This document shows, in pieces, positions 52,102 through 61,450 of a DNA stretch of 64,000 nucleotides. Numbering within the stretch: the stretch's first letter is position 1; the number at the start of each line of letters is the position of its first letter. The DNA is taken from NCBI GenBank assembly GCA_016892645.1, contig JAFEMX010000006.1, positions 43,600 through 107,599 of the forward strand, read 5' to 3'. The stretch is from Micrococcaceae bacterium RIT 802 (GTDB taxonomy: Bacteria > Actinomycetota > Actinomycetes > Actinomycetales > Micrococcaceae). Under the pieces are notes generated by a model, which was not told where the DNA came from, ran no database searches, and worked only from the letters and a program-made list of their open reading frames with translations. A program made the translations under genes and the position numbers.

Positions 52102-53889
52102 ATGCAGGTACATAAGTACGACGTCGTCATTGTCGGCGCCGGTGGCGCAGGCATGCGAGCTGCCATCGAGTCGGGCCAGCGGGCCCACACAGCCGTGCTG
52201 ACGAAGCTTTACCCCACCCGTTCGCACACGGGAGCCGCCCAGGGCGGCATGTGCGCTGCCCTGGCCAACGTCGAGGAAGACAACTGGGAGTGGCATACCT
52301 TCGACACCGTCAAGGGTGGCGACTACCTCGTCGACCAGGACGCCGCCGAGGTCATGGCCAAGGAGGCCATCGAGGCGGTCCTCGACCTGGAGAAGATGGG
52401 GCTGCCGTTCAACCGCACGCCCGAAGGCAAGATCGACCAGCGCCGCTTCGGCGGACACACCCGCGACCACGGCAAGGCCCCGGTGCGCCGTTCCTGCTAC
52501 GCCGCGGACCGCACCGGCCACATGATCCTGCAGACGCTGTACCAGAACTGCGTCAAGCACAATGTCGAGTTCTACAACGAGTACTACGTGCTGGACCTGC
52601 TGACCGTCGAGGAGGAGGCCACCCGCGAGGACGGCACCACCTACGTCCAGAAGCGCATTGCCGGCGTCGTGTCCTACGACCTGGCCACCGGCGAGATCCA
52701 CGTGTTCCAGGCGAAGTCGGTCATCCTGGCCACCGGCGGTGCCGGCAAGGTCTTCAAGACCACCTCCAACGCCCACACCCTCACCGGTGACGGCATGGGC
52801 ATCGCCTTCCGCAAGGGCATCCCGTTGGAGGACATGGAGTTCGTCCAGTTCCACCCCACCGGCCTCGCCGGCCTGGGCATCCTGCTCTCCGAGGCCGCCC
52901 GCGGCGAGGGCGCGATCCTGCGCAACTCCGAGGGCGAGCGGTTCATGGAACGCTACGCGCCGACCATCAAGGATTTGGCGCCGCGTGACATCGTGGCCCG
53001 GTCCATGGCCAACGAGGTCCGCGAGGGCCGCGGCTGCGGTCCGAACAAGGACTACGTGCTGCTGGACCTGACCCACCTGGAGCCGGCGCATATCGATGCG
53101 AAGCTCCCGGACATCACCGAGTTCGCCCGCACCTACCTCGGCGTTGAGCCCTACACGGAGCCGGTGCCGGTCTTCCCGACGGCCCACTACGTGATGGGCG
53201 GCGTGCCGACGAACATCAAGGGCGAGGTCTTCCAGGACAACGAGTTCACCATCCCGGGCCTCTACGCGGCCGGGGAGGTCGCCTGCGTGTCCGTCCACGG
53301 CTCCAACCGCCTGGGCACGAACTCGCTGCTGGATATCAACGTGTTCGGCAAGCGCTCGGGCATCGCCGCGGCCGAGTACTCCAAGACGGCCGGCTGGGTC
53401 GAGTTGCCGGAGAACCCGGTCGCCGACACGGAGGCACTGCTCGACGTGGTGCGCAAGGGTTCGGGAACCGAACGGATCGCCGCGATCCGCAAGGAACTCC
53501 AGGACACCATGGACGCCAACATGCAGGTGTTCCGCACCAAGGACACCATCATGAAGGCCCTGGCCGACGTCAAGGGCTTCCGCGAGCGGTACAAGAACAT
53601 CAGCATCCAGGACAAGGGCAAGCGCTTCAACCTGGATCTGCTCGAAGCCGTCGAGCTCGGCTTCCTGCTGGACCTGGCCGAGGTCATGTCCGTTTCGGCC
53701 CTGCACCGCCACGAATCGCGCGGCGGCCACTTCCGCGAGGACTTCCCGGACCGCGACGACGAGAACTTCATGAAGCACTCGATGGTCTACAAGGACGATT
53801 CCGCGGAAATGGAGGGCATCCACGGCATCCGGTTCGACACCAAGCCCGTGATCTTCACCCGTTACCAGCCGATGGAGCGTAAGTACTAA
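52102..53889 (+). CDS. sdhA: succinate dehydrogenase flavoprotein subunit
   Basis: SdhA (595 aa) carries covalently bound FAD and oxidises succinate to fumarate. The FAD fold is VVIVGAGGAGMRAAIESGQ at residues 8-26, and the flavin-linking His lies in SHTGAAQGGMCAAL. Active-site parts are HRRFGGHTRDHGKAP-like sequence, FVQFHPTGLAG, and the Arg of RLGTNSLLD; the C-terminal RGGHFREDFPDRDDENF is typical. It overlaps sdhB by one base (TAATG). Confidence 0.98.
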   Translation: MQVHKYDVVIVGAGGAGMRAAIESGQRAHTAVLTKLYPTRSHTGAAQGGMCAALANVEEDNWEWHTFDTVKGGDYLVDQDAAEVMAKEAIEAVLDLEKMGLPFNRTPEGKIDQRRFGGHTRDHGKAPVRRSCYAADRTGHMILQTLYQNCVKHNVEFYNEYYVLDLLTVEEEATREDGTTYVQKRIAGVVSYDLATGEIHVFQAKSVILATGGAGKVFKTTSNAHTLTGDGMGIAFRKGIPLEDMEFVQFHPTGLAGLGILLSEAARGEGAILRNSEGERFMERYAPTIKDLAPRDIVARSMANEVREGRGCGPNKDYVLLDLTHLEPAHIDAKLPDITEFARTYLGVEPYTEPVPVFPTAHYVMGGVPTNIKGEVFQDNEFTIPGLYAAGEVACVSVHGSNRLGTNSLLDINVFGKRSGIAAAEYSKTAGWVELPENPVADTEALLDVVRKGSGTERIAAIRKELQDTMDANMQVFRTKDTIMKALADVKGFRERYKNISIQDKGKRFNLDLLEAVELGFLLDLAEVMSVSALHRHESRGGHFREDFPDRDDENFMKHSMVYKDDSAEMEGIHGIRFDTKPVIFTRYQPMERKY

Positions 53890-54671
53890 TGAGCAGCGAA
53901 GTTCCCGAACCAGCATCAAAGGTCGATCTGGCCCCCGGTATCGGTGGCGGCGGGGAGATCCCGCAGTTCGACATCACCCTGCGCGTGCGCCGCTACGACC
54001 CGGAGTTCTCCGAGGAGGCCACCTGGGAGGACTACGCGCTGACCATGTACGGCACCGACCGCGTGCTGGACGCCCTGCACAAGGTGAAGTGGGAGATCGA
54101 CGGCTCGCTGTCGTTCCGTCGTTCCTGCGCCCACGGTGTCTGCGGCTCCGATGCCATGCGCATCAACGGACGCAACCGCCTGGCGTGCAAGACCCTGCTG
54201 AAGGACCTGGACACGTCCAAGCCCATCACGGTCGAGGCCATCAAGGGCCTGCCGGTCGAGAAGGACCTGATCGTGGACATGGAGCCGTTCTTCCAGTCCT
54301 ACCGCGAGATCATGCCGTTCATGATCACCAAGGGCCACGAGCCGGCCGCCGAGCACTACCAGTCCCCCGAGGACCGGGAGCGCTATGACGACACCACCAA
54401 GTGCATCCTGTGCGCCGCGTGCACGTCGTCCTGCCCGGTGTTCTGGACCGATGGGCAGTACTTCGGCCCGGCGGCGATCGTGAACGCCCACCGGTTCATC
54501 TTCGACTCCCGTGATGAGGGCGGCGACATGCGCCTGGAGATCCTCAACGACAAGGAAGGCGTGTGGCGCTGCCGCACCACCTTCAACTGCACCGAGGCCT
54601 GCCCGCGTGGCATCCAGGTCACCAAGGCCATCTCCGAGGTGAAGCAGGCCATCCTGGCCCGCTCCGTCTAG
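53889..54671 (+). CDS. sdhB: succinate dehydrogenase iron-sulfur subunit
   Basis: SdhB (260 aa) carries electrons from SdhA to quinone through three clusters. The [2Fe-2S] domain has RRSCAHGVCGSDAMRINGRN with LACKTLL, the [4Fe-4S] motif is CILCAACTSSCPVFW, and the [3Fe-4S] motif is CTEACPRGIQVTKAI. All cysteines are present. It is the last gene of the operon and is followed by a strong terminator. Confidence 0.97.
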   Translation: MSSEVPEPASKVDLAPGIGGGGEIPQFDITLRVRRYDPEFSEEATWEDYALTMYGTDRVLDALHKVKWEIDGSLSFRRSCAHGVCGSDAMRINGRNRLACKTLLKDLDTSKPITVEAIKGLPVEKDLIVDMEPFFQSYREIMPFMITKGHEPAAEHYQSPEDRERYDDTTKCILCAACTSSCPVFWTDGQYFGPAAIVNAHRFIFDSRDEGGDMRLEILNDKEGVWRCRTTFNCTEACPRGIQVTKAISEVKQAILARSV

Positions 54672-54693
54672 TACACGGCCGCCAGCGACGCCG

Positions 54694-54734
54694 AGGCGCC
54701 GTCCACCGGGTTCTTCCGGGTGGGCGGCGCCTTT
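54694..54734 (+). terminator. Rho-independent terminator of sdhCDAB
   Basis: A 14-bp stem made of AGGCGCCG and CCACC pairing with GGTGG and CGGCGCCT, with one G-T pair, encloses an 11-base loop and is followed by TTTCGTCTG. It begins 22 bases after the sdhB stop codon. Confidence 0.75.
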
Positions 54735-54816
54735 CGTCTGCCTGCTCCGGCAGCGGACCGCTCCCCCGCCCGCCCCGCGGGGCGAGGGACGGGCTGGGCG
54801 CAGTGCCCGCGGGCGG

Positions 54817-56004
54817 CTATGGCCGGGTCTGGGGCCAGCCCGACCCCTGGTCGGACAGCTGGCTGCCGGCCGAGCGCAGTTCGATGGCCCGGGCCCGGAG
54901 GCTGAGACGGTTCCCGTTGCGTATTGCCGCGTCGATGTCCGCGGTGGCGACGGCGCCCCAGGCGGTGGCGATCAGGTAGACCTGGCTGAGCAGGTAGAAC
55001 CAGATGAAAAGGCCTAGGATCACGGCGAAGGATGCCAGCAACGGGTTCCGGGTGACGCCGCCGAGCAGTTCGGAGGAGAAATAGCGCAGGATCGACGAGC
55101 CCGCCCCGGCGAGCACTGCCGCCTGGATGACCGCACCCCGGGGCATCGTGATCCCCGATGCCAGACGGAACAGGATCACGGCCACCAGGGCGTCCAGGAG
55201 CAGCATGACCACCAGGCTGCCGGCCTGGGTCAGGAAGATCGCCAAGCCCGATTGCAGGCGCAGGAAGCCGATGACGACGTGGATGAACCCGCCGGCCAGG
55301 AAACCGAAGACGGTCGTCACCACCAGGCACAAGCCGAGCAGGACCAGCACGCCCAGGTCCCGCAACTTGACCAGCACGGGGTTCATCTGGAGGGGGAGCA
55401 GCCCGTAGACCCCGCGCATGCCCTCGCGCAGACCGGCGATCCAGCCCAGCGACGTCAGCAGCATCGTTGCCGTGGAAATCACCAGAGCCCACCCGAAGCC
55501 GCGGGACTGGAAGAGCGCGTCGGGCTTGGCCAGACCCCCGTCGCCGGTGTCGATGAGTCCGGGAGTGCTCTGGGCGACCGTGTCCACGACCAGGTCCTGC
55601 AGGTGCTGGTTGCCGCTGGCGATGATGCCGAAGATGGAGAACCCGGCCACCAGCAGGGCTGCGATGGAGAAGAACATGTTGTAGGCGCTGCCGGCGGCCA
55701 TCAAGGGTCCGTGCCGTTGGGCATAGAGTGCGAAGACGCGCAGGGGCTTCTGGGCGTTCAGCCAGCCGAGGAATGCACCCAGGGCGGCGAGGCCGATCTT
55801 GACGGGGCCCTGTTGTTCCCGTCGTGCCCGACCCAGGGCCGTGCGCTTGTGTACCGCCTCGGCACGCAACCCGGAACGGTCCAGCGGTGAAATTGTCCCT
55901 TCCGGCCGTTCCTGTTCGGCCGGGAGATCGGTCCCGGGGGACACGGCGGCGGGGCCCCGCTGGGCGATGGTGCGACTAGCTAGGCGCTTGTCCGGCTTGG
56001 CCAA
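54817..56004 (-). CDS. YihY/BrkB family membrane protein
   Basis: A 395-residue polytopic protein of the YihY family, of unknown function. After a charged N-terminal tail it has six membrane segments, including YNMFFSIAALLVAGFSIFGII, FGWALVISTATMLLTSLGWI and FAVILGLFIWFYLLSQVYLIAT. Conserved GLREGMRGVYG and FIWFYLLSQVYLIATAWGAV fit the family. The TTG start at 56004 follows the strong ribosome site GGAGG nine bases upstream and overlaps the end of the RNA-ligase-like gene by 29 bases. It sits next to trpS, as in mycobacteria. Confidence 0.85.
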   Translation of the reverse strand: MAKPDKRLASRTIAQRGPAAVSPGTDLPAEQERPEGTISPLDRSGLRAEAVHKRTALGRARREQQGPVKIGLAALGAFLGWLNAQKPLRVFALYAQRHGPLMAAGSAYNMFFSIAALLVAGFSIFGIIASGNQHLQDLVVDTVAQSTPGLIDTGDGGLAKPDALFQSRGFGWALVISTATMLLTSLGWIAGLREGMRGVYGLLPLQMNPVLVKLRDLGVLVLLGLCLVVTTVFGFLAGGFIHVVIGFLRLQSGLAIFLTQAGSLVVMLLLDALVAVILFRLASGITMPRGAVIQAAVLAGAGSSILRYFSSELLGGVTRNPLLASFAVILGLFIWFYLLSQVYLIATAWGAVATADIDAAIRNGNRLSLRARAIELRSAGSQLSDQGSGWPQTRP

Positions 56005-56557
56005 GGATCAATTCCTCCTGCAAGGCCCATAGGCCGTCGGCGTCGTGTTCGAACAACCCGATCCTATCCACGGGGAATTCCGCGGAGTAGCCACCGAGTT
56101 TTTCCAGCGCGAGATCGAGCTGGCGTGCGGACAGGTCGTGGGCGATCGTCAGGTGGGGGTGGAAGTCGAATTCCGTGGTGGAGGTCAGCGGGCCGGACTG
56201 CAGCGCCCGATGCAAATCGACGCATTCGTCGAACCCCTCCTCGACCTGCAGGAACACCACGGCGGTGACTGGCCTGAAACTGGCCGTGCCCCGCAGGGTG
56301 ATCCGGAAAGGACGGGAACCGGCGGCGATGTGCCGGACATGTTCCCGTGCCGCGGACCAATCGGTGGCCACCGCACCGGTGACCAGCGTGATGTGCGGCG
56401 GGATGCTCTGGGCCACCGGGTCGCCCAGGGTGGCCCGCACGGCGCGCAGTTCCGAACACAGCGGTTCGGGCAACGGGATGACCACGCCGACGCTGACTCC
56501 CTCTTCCCCGGGGCCTGGCGCCCCGGGGATCTCGGTTTCCGGCTCGGGAAGCGCCAT
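55976..56557 (-). CDS. 2'-5' RNA ligase superfamily protein (2H phosphoesterase fold)
   Basis: A 193-residue member of the LigT/2H fold. The two HxT motifs are PPHITLVTG near residue 54 and HPHLTIAHD at about 133, each with the spacing seen in LigT/ThpR enzymes that act on cyclic phosphodiesters or RNA ends. The substrate is unknown. It lies 3 bases after the trpS stop and overlaps the YihY gene, so it is coupled to both. Confidence 0.85.
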   Translation of the reverse strand: MALPEPETEIPGAPGPGEEGVSVGVVIPLPEPLCSELRAVRATLGDPVAQSIPPHITLVTGAVATDWSAAREHVRHIAAGSRPFRITLRGTASFRPVTAVVFLQVEEGFDECVDLHRALQSGPLTSTTEFDFHPHLTIAHDLSARQLDLALEKLGGYSAEFPVDRIGLFEHDADGLWALQEELILGQAGQAPS

Positions 56558-56560
56558 GCG

Positions 56561-57634
56561 CTACCGCGCGCCCTCGCCGATCGCCGCTTCACCGGAGACC
56601 GCTGCGGAGACGGCCGGCAGGAAACCGACGTTCGCGTAGACCGCCTCCAGGGTGGCGGAGGCGATGTCCCGGGCGCGCGCGGCACCCACGGCCAACTGCC
56701 GGTCGAGCTCCGCCGAGTCGTCGAGCAGTTCGAACGTCCGCCGGCGGATCGGCTCGACGCGGGAGACCACCGCGTCGGCCACGTCGACCTTCAGGTGCCC
56801 GTACATCTTGCCCTCGTACTCCTCGACGAGGTCCGCGACGGGGCGGTCGGTGATGGTCGAGAGGATCTCCAGCAGGTTCGTCACGCCGGGCTTGGCCTCG
56901 CGGTCATAGGCGATCACGGTATTGGTGTCGGTGACCGCCGACTTGATCCGCTTGGCGATGACCTTCGGCTCATCGAGGATGTTGATCAGGCCGTTCGGGC
57001 TGGCCGCCGACTTCGACATCTTGGACCGCGGATCCTGCAGGTCGTAGATGCGGGCGCCCTCCTTCTGGATCAGCGGTTCCGGAATCCTGAAGGTCTCGCC
57101 GAAACGGTGGTTGAACCGCTGCGCCAGGTCGCGGGCGAGCTCGACGTGCTGGCGCTGGTCGTCGCCCACCGGCACGGCATGCGGCTGGTAGAGCAGGATG
57201 TCGGCGGCCATGAGCACCGGGTAGGTGAACAGTCCCAGGCTGGCCGAGTCCTGGCCGCCCTTGGAGGACTTGTCCTTGAACTGGGTCATGCGCGAGGCCT
57301 CGCCGAACCCGGTGATGCAGTTCAGCACCCACGCCAGTTGCGCGTGTTCGGGGACGTGCGACTGCACGAACAGGGTCGCGGCGTCCTGGTCGATGCCTCC
57401 GGCGATGTACTGCGCGGCGGTCCTGCGGGTCCGCTCGCGCAACGCCGCGGGGTCGTGGCCCATGGTGATGGCGTGCATGTCGGGGACGAAGAAGAACGCG
57501 TCGAAGTCGTCCAGCGATTTCACCCAGTTGACCAGGGCGCCGAGGTAGTTGCCCAGATGCAGCGAATCGGCGGAGGGCTGCATGCCGGACAGCACGCGCG
57601 GACGGTGGCCGGCGGGATTCTGGAGTTCAGTCAT
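56561..57634 (-). CDS. trpS: tryptophanyl-tRNA synthetase
   Basis: TrpS (357 aa) charges tRNA-Trp. The class I motifs are HLGN in [14 protein letters not shown] (HIGH region) and KMSKS in [28 protein letters not shown] and [21 protein letters not shown] are typical of bacterial TrpS. The ATG at 57634 leaves 12 bases to the upstream xth stop. It leads the leftward trpS-LigT-YihY cluster. Confidence 0.97.
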   Translation of the reverse strand: MTELQNPAGHRPRVLSGMQPSADSLHLGNYLGALVNWVKSLDDFDAFFFVPDMHAITMGHDPAALRERTRRTAAQYIAGGIDQDAATLFVQSHVPEHAQLAWVLNCITGFGEASRMTQFKDKSSKGGQDSASLGLFTYPVLMAADILLYQPHAVPVGDDQRQHVELARDLAQRFNHRFGETFRIPEPLIQKEGARIYDLQDPRSKMSKSAASPNGLINILDEPKVIAKRIKSAVTDTNTVIAYDREAKPGVTNLLEILSTITDRPVADLVEEYEGKMYGHLKVDVADAVVSRVEPIRRRTFELLDDSAELDRQLAVGAARARDIASATLEAVYANVGFLPAVSAAVSGEAAIGEGAR

Positions 57635-57646
57635 GTGTGCGTGTTC

Positions 57647-58483
57647 CTAGAACTGGTAGTCGATGACCAGCGGTGCGTGGTCGGAGAAGCGCGACGCGTA
57701 GGTCGGGGCACGGTCGACGACGGCGTTTCCGGCGAGGGCGGCAAGCTCGGGGGTGGCCATGTGGTAGTCGATGCGCCAGCCGGTGTCGTTGTCGAAGGCC
57801 TGTCCACGCCAGGACCACCAGGTGTAGGGCCCGTCGATGTCCCCGGCGAGGCGGCGGGCGACGTCGTGGAAGCCGATCTCCTCGCCGAAGAACCGGTCGA
57901 AGTAGGCGCGCTCGGCCGGCAGGAAGCCGGAGCGCTTGACGTTGCCCTTCCAGTTCTTGATGTCCCGCTCGGTGTGCCCGACGTTCAGGTCGCCGGTGAC
58001 CAGGACGTGGGCCGACGCGGCCTTCAGGGCGGGCAGCCGGGTGGTCATGACATCCAGGAAGCGGTACTTGTCGTCCTGCTTCGGGGTGTCGACCTCCCCG
58101 GAGTGCACGTAGGCGCTGACGACGGTGAGGGTCGTTCCGGCGATCTCGAAGTCGGCCTCGACCCAGCGCCCGGAGGTGGCGAAGTAGTCCTCGCCGATGT
58201 GCTCGCGGGTCGCCGTGGGGGCCAGCCGGGAGGCGATGGCGACGCCGGCGCGGCCCTTGGCTTCGGCCTCGGCGTGCAGGATGTGCCAATCGCCGCCCAG
58301 CAGTTCGCGCACGATCGCGTCGGGGGCGCGGACTTCCTGCAGGGTCAGGATGTCGATATCCCGCTCGGCCAGCCAGTCGGCCATGCCGCGCTTGTAGGCG
58401 GCCCGGATGCCGTTGAGGTTGACGGAGGCGACGCGCACGGCGCCGGCGTTCTTGCTGGGGTTCTGTTCCGCTGCTGTGCTCAC
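57647..58483 (-). CDS. xth: exodeoxyribonuclease III (Xth family AP endonuclease)
   Basis: Xth (278 aa) cuts DNA at abasic sites and removes 3' blocking groups during base-excision repair. The metal and catalytic residues lie in ASVNLNGIRAA, LQEVRA, GRWVEADFEI, GDLNVGHTERDI, WSWRGQAFDNDTGWRIDY and SDHAPLVIDY. All are present. The start is GTG 58483, and the protein lacks extra domains. It lies 12 bases before trpS. Confidence 0.95.
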   Translation of the reverse strand: MSTAAEQNPSKNAGAVRVASVNLNGIRAAYKRGMADWLAERDIDILTLQEVRAPDAIVRELLGGDWHILHAEAEAKGRAGVAIASRLAPTATREHIGEDYFATSGRWVEADFEIAGTTLTVVSAYVHSGEVDTPKQDDKYRFLDVMTTRLPALKAASAHVLVTGDLNVGHTERDIKNWKGNVKRSGFLPAERAYFDRFFGEEIGFHDVARRLAGDIDGPYTWWSWRGQAFDNDTGWRIDYHMATPELAALAGNAVVDRAPTYASRFSDHAPLVIDYQF

Positions 58484-58507
58484 CCGATCCAGCTTACCGA
58501 AGATCGG

Positions 58508-59029
58508 TCAGTCGATGACCTCGCCGGAGAGCGGGGCAGTGCCGTTGGAGGGTTTCATCATGTCGCGGGCGTTGTGCGCGGTGATCTCGATGGTCTCCAG
58601 GGCGCGGTCGACCATGCCGCGGGCCTCGTCGCCGGGCGTGTCGAGGTGCTCCTTGATGACGCCGGCCTGGACCTGGACGATCTTGAAGGAGTGGTCCAGC
58701 TTCAGGTCCCGGGTGCGGGTTCCCTCGTCGACGACGACGGTCTCGGAGGGGCCGGGCTGCTGGGCGCGGGCGGCCATGGAGGCCGAGGCGTTCTGCAGGT
58801 GGCTGCTGACCTTGCGGGCGCCGCGGCGCAGCCCGAACACCAGGAAGGCGGCCAGCAGCAGCCAGGCGAACGAGATGACGGCGACGATCCAGCCGATGAC
58901 GTCGTTCTGGTTCGCGGCGAAGACCACCGCGACGAGGAAGACGGTGACCATCACCGCCAGCGACAGGGTGCTGGCCCTGAGGGTGATCTTCTTGTCCGGG
59001 GCGGTACGGGCCGTGCCGAGGGGTTCCAT
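58508..59029 (-). CDS. hypothetical membrane protein
   Basis: A 173-residue protein with two membrane segments at about residues 20-40 (LSLAVMVTVFLVAVVFA) and 44-66 (IGWIVAVISFAWLLLAAFLVF), followed by a polar, probably cytoplasmic region with an amphipathic helix (LDLDHSFKIVQVQAGVIKEHL-like). I do not recognise the family. The ATG at 59029 follows GGAGGAC with a very short spacing. It lies 24 bases before xth, both leftward. Confidence 0.65.
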   Translation of the reverse strand: MEPLGTARTAPDKKITLRASTLSLAVMVTVFLVAVVFAANQNDVIGWIVAVISFAWLLLAAFLVFGLRRGARKVSSHLQNASASMAARAQQPGPSETVVVDEGTRTRDLKLDHSFKIVQVQAGVIKEHLDTPGDEARGMVDRALETIEITAHNARDMMKPSNGTAPLSGEVID

Positions 59030-59143
59030 GTCCTCCAGTATCCCAAACCCACGGACCGTCGAGGGACGAGTTTCCCGTGGGCGAACACCACCACCGGTGG
59101 ACGACGGCGGTGTCCCCCACCCGGGTGCCGGTCGGCACCTGGC

Positions 59144-60202
59144 TCAGGGTGCGGTTGCCGCCTCCAGGAAACGGTCCTCGGCGCCGTAGTCGAAGAACCC
59201 GTCGAAGTAGGGGTCCGCGTCGAACAGGTGCCGCGGCTGGGCGGCCATCCAATCCAGGGCCGGTCCGATGGTCTGCGCGTAGCCGCCCACCGGTGTGTAC
59301 CCCAGGGCCGTGGCCGCGGTGGTGTCCAGCACGATGCCGGGTCGGGTATCCCAGGGGTGGGCGCCGAGCCCGGCCGGGGCGTCCGGGCCATCGTCAGGCA
59401 GCAGCACCTCGCGCCAAGTGTGGCCGAAGTGTGCGGCGACCGCGCGGGCGATGTCCCGCCCGGTCGGCGCGTCCGGGTCGGCGCTGTTGAGGATCCGGGG
59501 GCCCGGCGGCGCGTCGGCGATGCACTGCACCAGGGCGGCGGTGTTCACCGCCGCCGTGGTGTGGTCGGTTCCGGTGCCGGCACCGGCAAGCAGGACGGCC
59601 GGCCGCCGGTCCAGGACCCGCCGGGCGAACACCCATTCGCGCGGACGGACCGCACCGACCCCGTGGACCTTGGAGGCGCGGATGACCGTGGCGTTGGCGC
59701 CGCTGTCCAGCAGCACGCGCTCGGCGGCGACCTTGTTCGGTCCGTAGCCCGCGGGCGAGTCGTGTGGCATGTCGCCCGGGGCCAGGGTGGGATGGTCCTC
59801 GGCGATGGGCCCGGCGAAGCGCGGGCCCCGCGGTGAGTTCACGTGCCGCCCCGCGGCGTCGACGTACACAGCCTTGCTGGAGAGCATCACGGTGGTGCCG
59901 ACGTCGACCAGGTAGGGCAGCAGCAGGCGGGCGTCGGCGGCCGTGTAGGCCAGGGCATCGACGAGCAGGTCGGCACCCCCGCCCAGCAGCGCGGCGAGGG
60001 CCCCGGCGTCGTGCCGGTCCGCGGCCGTGAAGCCGACGCCGAGTCCGGCCAGGTCCGCGGGCAGATGTGCCGGCGTCCGGCCGGTGACCTCCACGGCCCA
60101 GCCCGCCCGGGCCAGGCGGGAGGCGATGGCGCGGCCGAGCAGGCCGGTTCCGCCGAGGACGAGCGCGCGGCGCCGGTTCCCGGCCCCGCGGGCCCCGTTC
60201 AC
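59144..60202 (-). CDS. NAD-dependent epimerase/reductase-like protein (SDR family)
   Basis: A 352-residue extended SDR-like protein. The N-terminal dinucleotide fold is ALVLGGTGLLGRAIASRLARAGW, with DLLVDALAYTAADARLLLPY after it. The typical YxxxK is present in a variant form in DSPAGYGPNKVAAERVLL, in which Tyr and Lys are four apart. The segment GRDIARAVAAHFGHTWREVLLP resembles sugar-nucleotide or NmrA-like reductases. The substrate is unknown. The GTG at 60202 overlaps the VOC stop by 4 bases; the longer frame to 60547 is an out-of-frame reading of that gene. Confidence 0.8.
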   Translation of the reverse strand: MNGARGAGNRRRALVLGGTGLLGRAIASRLARAGWAVEVTGRTPAHLPADLAGLGVGFTAADRHDAGALAALLGGGADLLVDALAYTAADARLLLPYLVDVGTTVMLSSKAVYVDAAGRHVNSPRGPRFAGPIAEDHPTLAPGDMPHDSPAGYGPNKVAAERVLLDSGANATVIRASKVHGVGAVRPREWVFARRVLDRRPAVLLAGAGTGTDHTTAAVNTAALVQCIADAPPGPRILNSADPDAPTGRDIARAVAAHFGHTWREVLLPDDGPDAPAGLGAHPWDTRPGIVLDTTAATALGYTPVGGYAQTIGPALDWMAAQPRHLFDADPYFDGFFDYGAEDRFLEAATAP

Positions 60203-60558
60203 CAGGTGACGAGGCAGAACGGGTGGCGCTGGGGGTCCAGGTAGACCCGGTAGTTCTGTCCGCCGGTGTTCATCGAGGTCGCGCCCAGCTTGAGCACCGC
60301 CTCCTCGGCGATGTCCAGGTCGTCGACCCGGATGTCCAGGTGAGCCTGTTGCGGATGCGTCTGCCCCGGCCAGTCGGGTGCCTGGTAGTTCTCCACGCGC
60401 TGGAAGGCGATGGCCGGCCGGTCGGGTGCGTCGCCGATGGTGATCCATCCGTCGTCGTCGTGCTGCACCCGCACCATGCCGAGCATCTGCTCGTAGAAAT
60501 CGGCCATGATTTCCGTGTCCTCGCAGTCGATGACGACCGCATGCCAACTGCCGATCAC
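60199..60558 (-). CDS. VOC family protein (glyoxalase/dioxygenase-like)
   Basis: A 119-residue single-domain member of the vicinal oxygen chelate family. The features are HAVVIDCEDTEIMADFYEQMLG at the start, then GQTHPQQAHLDIRVDDLDIAEEAVLKLGAT and YLDPQRHPFCLVTW at the end. The metal-ligand His and Glu positions are partly conserved (QAHLDI and HPFCL). The function is unknown. The GTG start at 60558 follows GGAGGAGCC. It is coupled to the SDR-like gene. Confidence 0.85.
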   Translation of the reverse strand: MIGSWHAVVIDCEDTEIMADFYEQMLGMVRVQHDDDGWITIGDAPDRPAIAFQRVENYQAPDWPGQTHPQQAHLDIRVDDLDIAEEAVLKLGATSMNTGGQNYRVYLDPQRHPFCLVTW

Positions 60559-60618
60559 GGCTCCTCCTTGGGTTCTGGTGTGGAACAGACTACCTGCCAG
60601 CGGGCGCGGGCACCCAGC

Positions 60619-61449
60619 TCACTTCAGGAACAGGGCACGCAGCCGGCGCGTGGTGAGCGTCATCCCGACGATCACCATCAGCACGTAGTAGAGCAGGTGC
60701 ACGGCGGTCATGACCCCGAACGAACCCACCGACAACTGGCGCAACAACTCGACTCCGTGCCAGAGCGGCAACGCCTGGATCAGCCATTGGATGGGTTCCG
60801 GGTAGACGCTCAGCGGGTAGAACGTGGCCGAGAACAGGAACATCGGCAGCATGATGAACGTCACCCAGTCCAGCTGCTGGAACGTGCGGATGTAGGAGGT
60901 GATGCCCATGCCGATGGAGGCGAACCCGAAGGCGATGAGGACAGCTGCCGGGACCATCAGCAGCGCCCACCAGGTGGTGATCAGCCCCATCGCCGCCATG
61001 ACGATGGTGAACCCGGTGGCGTACAGGAAACCGCGCAGCAGGGCCAGGAAGATTTCGCCCAGGGCCACGTCCAGGGGGCCGAGCGAGGTGTAGAGCATGT
61101 TCTGGTAGAGCTTGGCGTAGTTCATCTTGAAGAACACGTTCATGGTGGAGTCGTACAGGGCCCCGTTCATCGCCGAGACCGTCAGCAGGGCCGGGGCGAT
61201 GTAGGCGGCGTAGCTGATCTCCGTGCCGTCGGGGCCCTGGACCGTGCCGATGAGGGCACCGAGACCGATGCCCATCGAGAGCAGGTACAGCACCGGCTCG
61301 ACGAAGCCGGAGATCATGATCGCCGCGTTGGAGGTCTTGGTGGCCACCAGCCCGCGCACGATCACGGCGCGGACATTGCGCGAGTACAGGGAGGCGAAGG
61401 GCCGCCTGTCGGCGGTCAGTTGGAGGTCTGCGTCCCGGACCAGGCTCAT
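60619..61449 (-). CDS. ABC-2 type transporter permease (second)
   Basis: A 276-residue membrane subunit of an ABC-2 exporter with six membrane segments. The N-terminal amphipathic part VRAVIVRGLVATKTSNAAIMISGFVEPVLYLLSMGIGLG and the conserved SATFYPLSVYPEPIQWLIQALPLWHGVELLRQLS near the C-terminus are typical of NodJ/DrrB-type permeases. The start is ATG 61449, one base after the upstream stop. Confidence 0.87.
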   Translation of the reverse strand: MSLVRDADLQLTADRRPFASLYSRNVRAVIVRGLVATKTSNAAIMISGFVEPVLYLLSMGIGLGALIGTVQGPDGTEISYAAYIAPALLTVSAMNGALYDSTMNVFFKMNYAKLYQNMLYTSLGPLDVALGEIFLALLRGFLYATGFTIVMAAMGLITTWWALLMVPAAVLIAFGFASIGMGITSYIRTFQQLDWVTFIMLPMFLFSATFYPLSVYPEPIQWLIQALPLWHGVELLRQLSVGSFGVMTAVHLLYYVLMVIVGMTLTTRRLRALFLK

Positions 61450-61450
61450 C

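Noticed and set aside
56045-59836. 1263-codon open frame on the plus strand across LigT, trpS, xth and the SDR gene
   Set aside because: It spans several well-conserved minus-strand genes and has no recognisable domain. Long antisense frames are expected at this GC content.
59144-60547. 467-codon form of the SDR-like gene
   Set aside because: The extra 115 codons are an alternative frame of the VOC gene; the GTG start at 60202 with a 4-base overlap is the normal arrangement.
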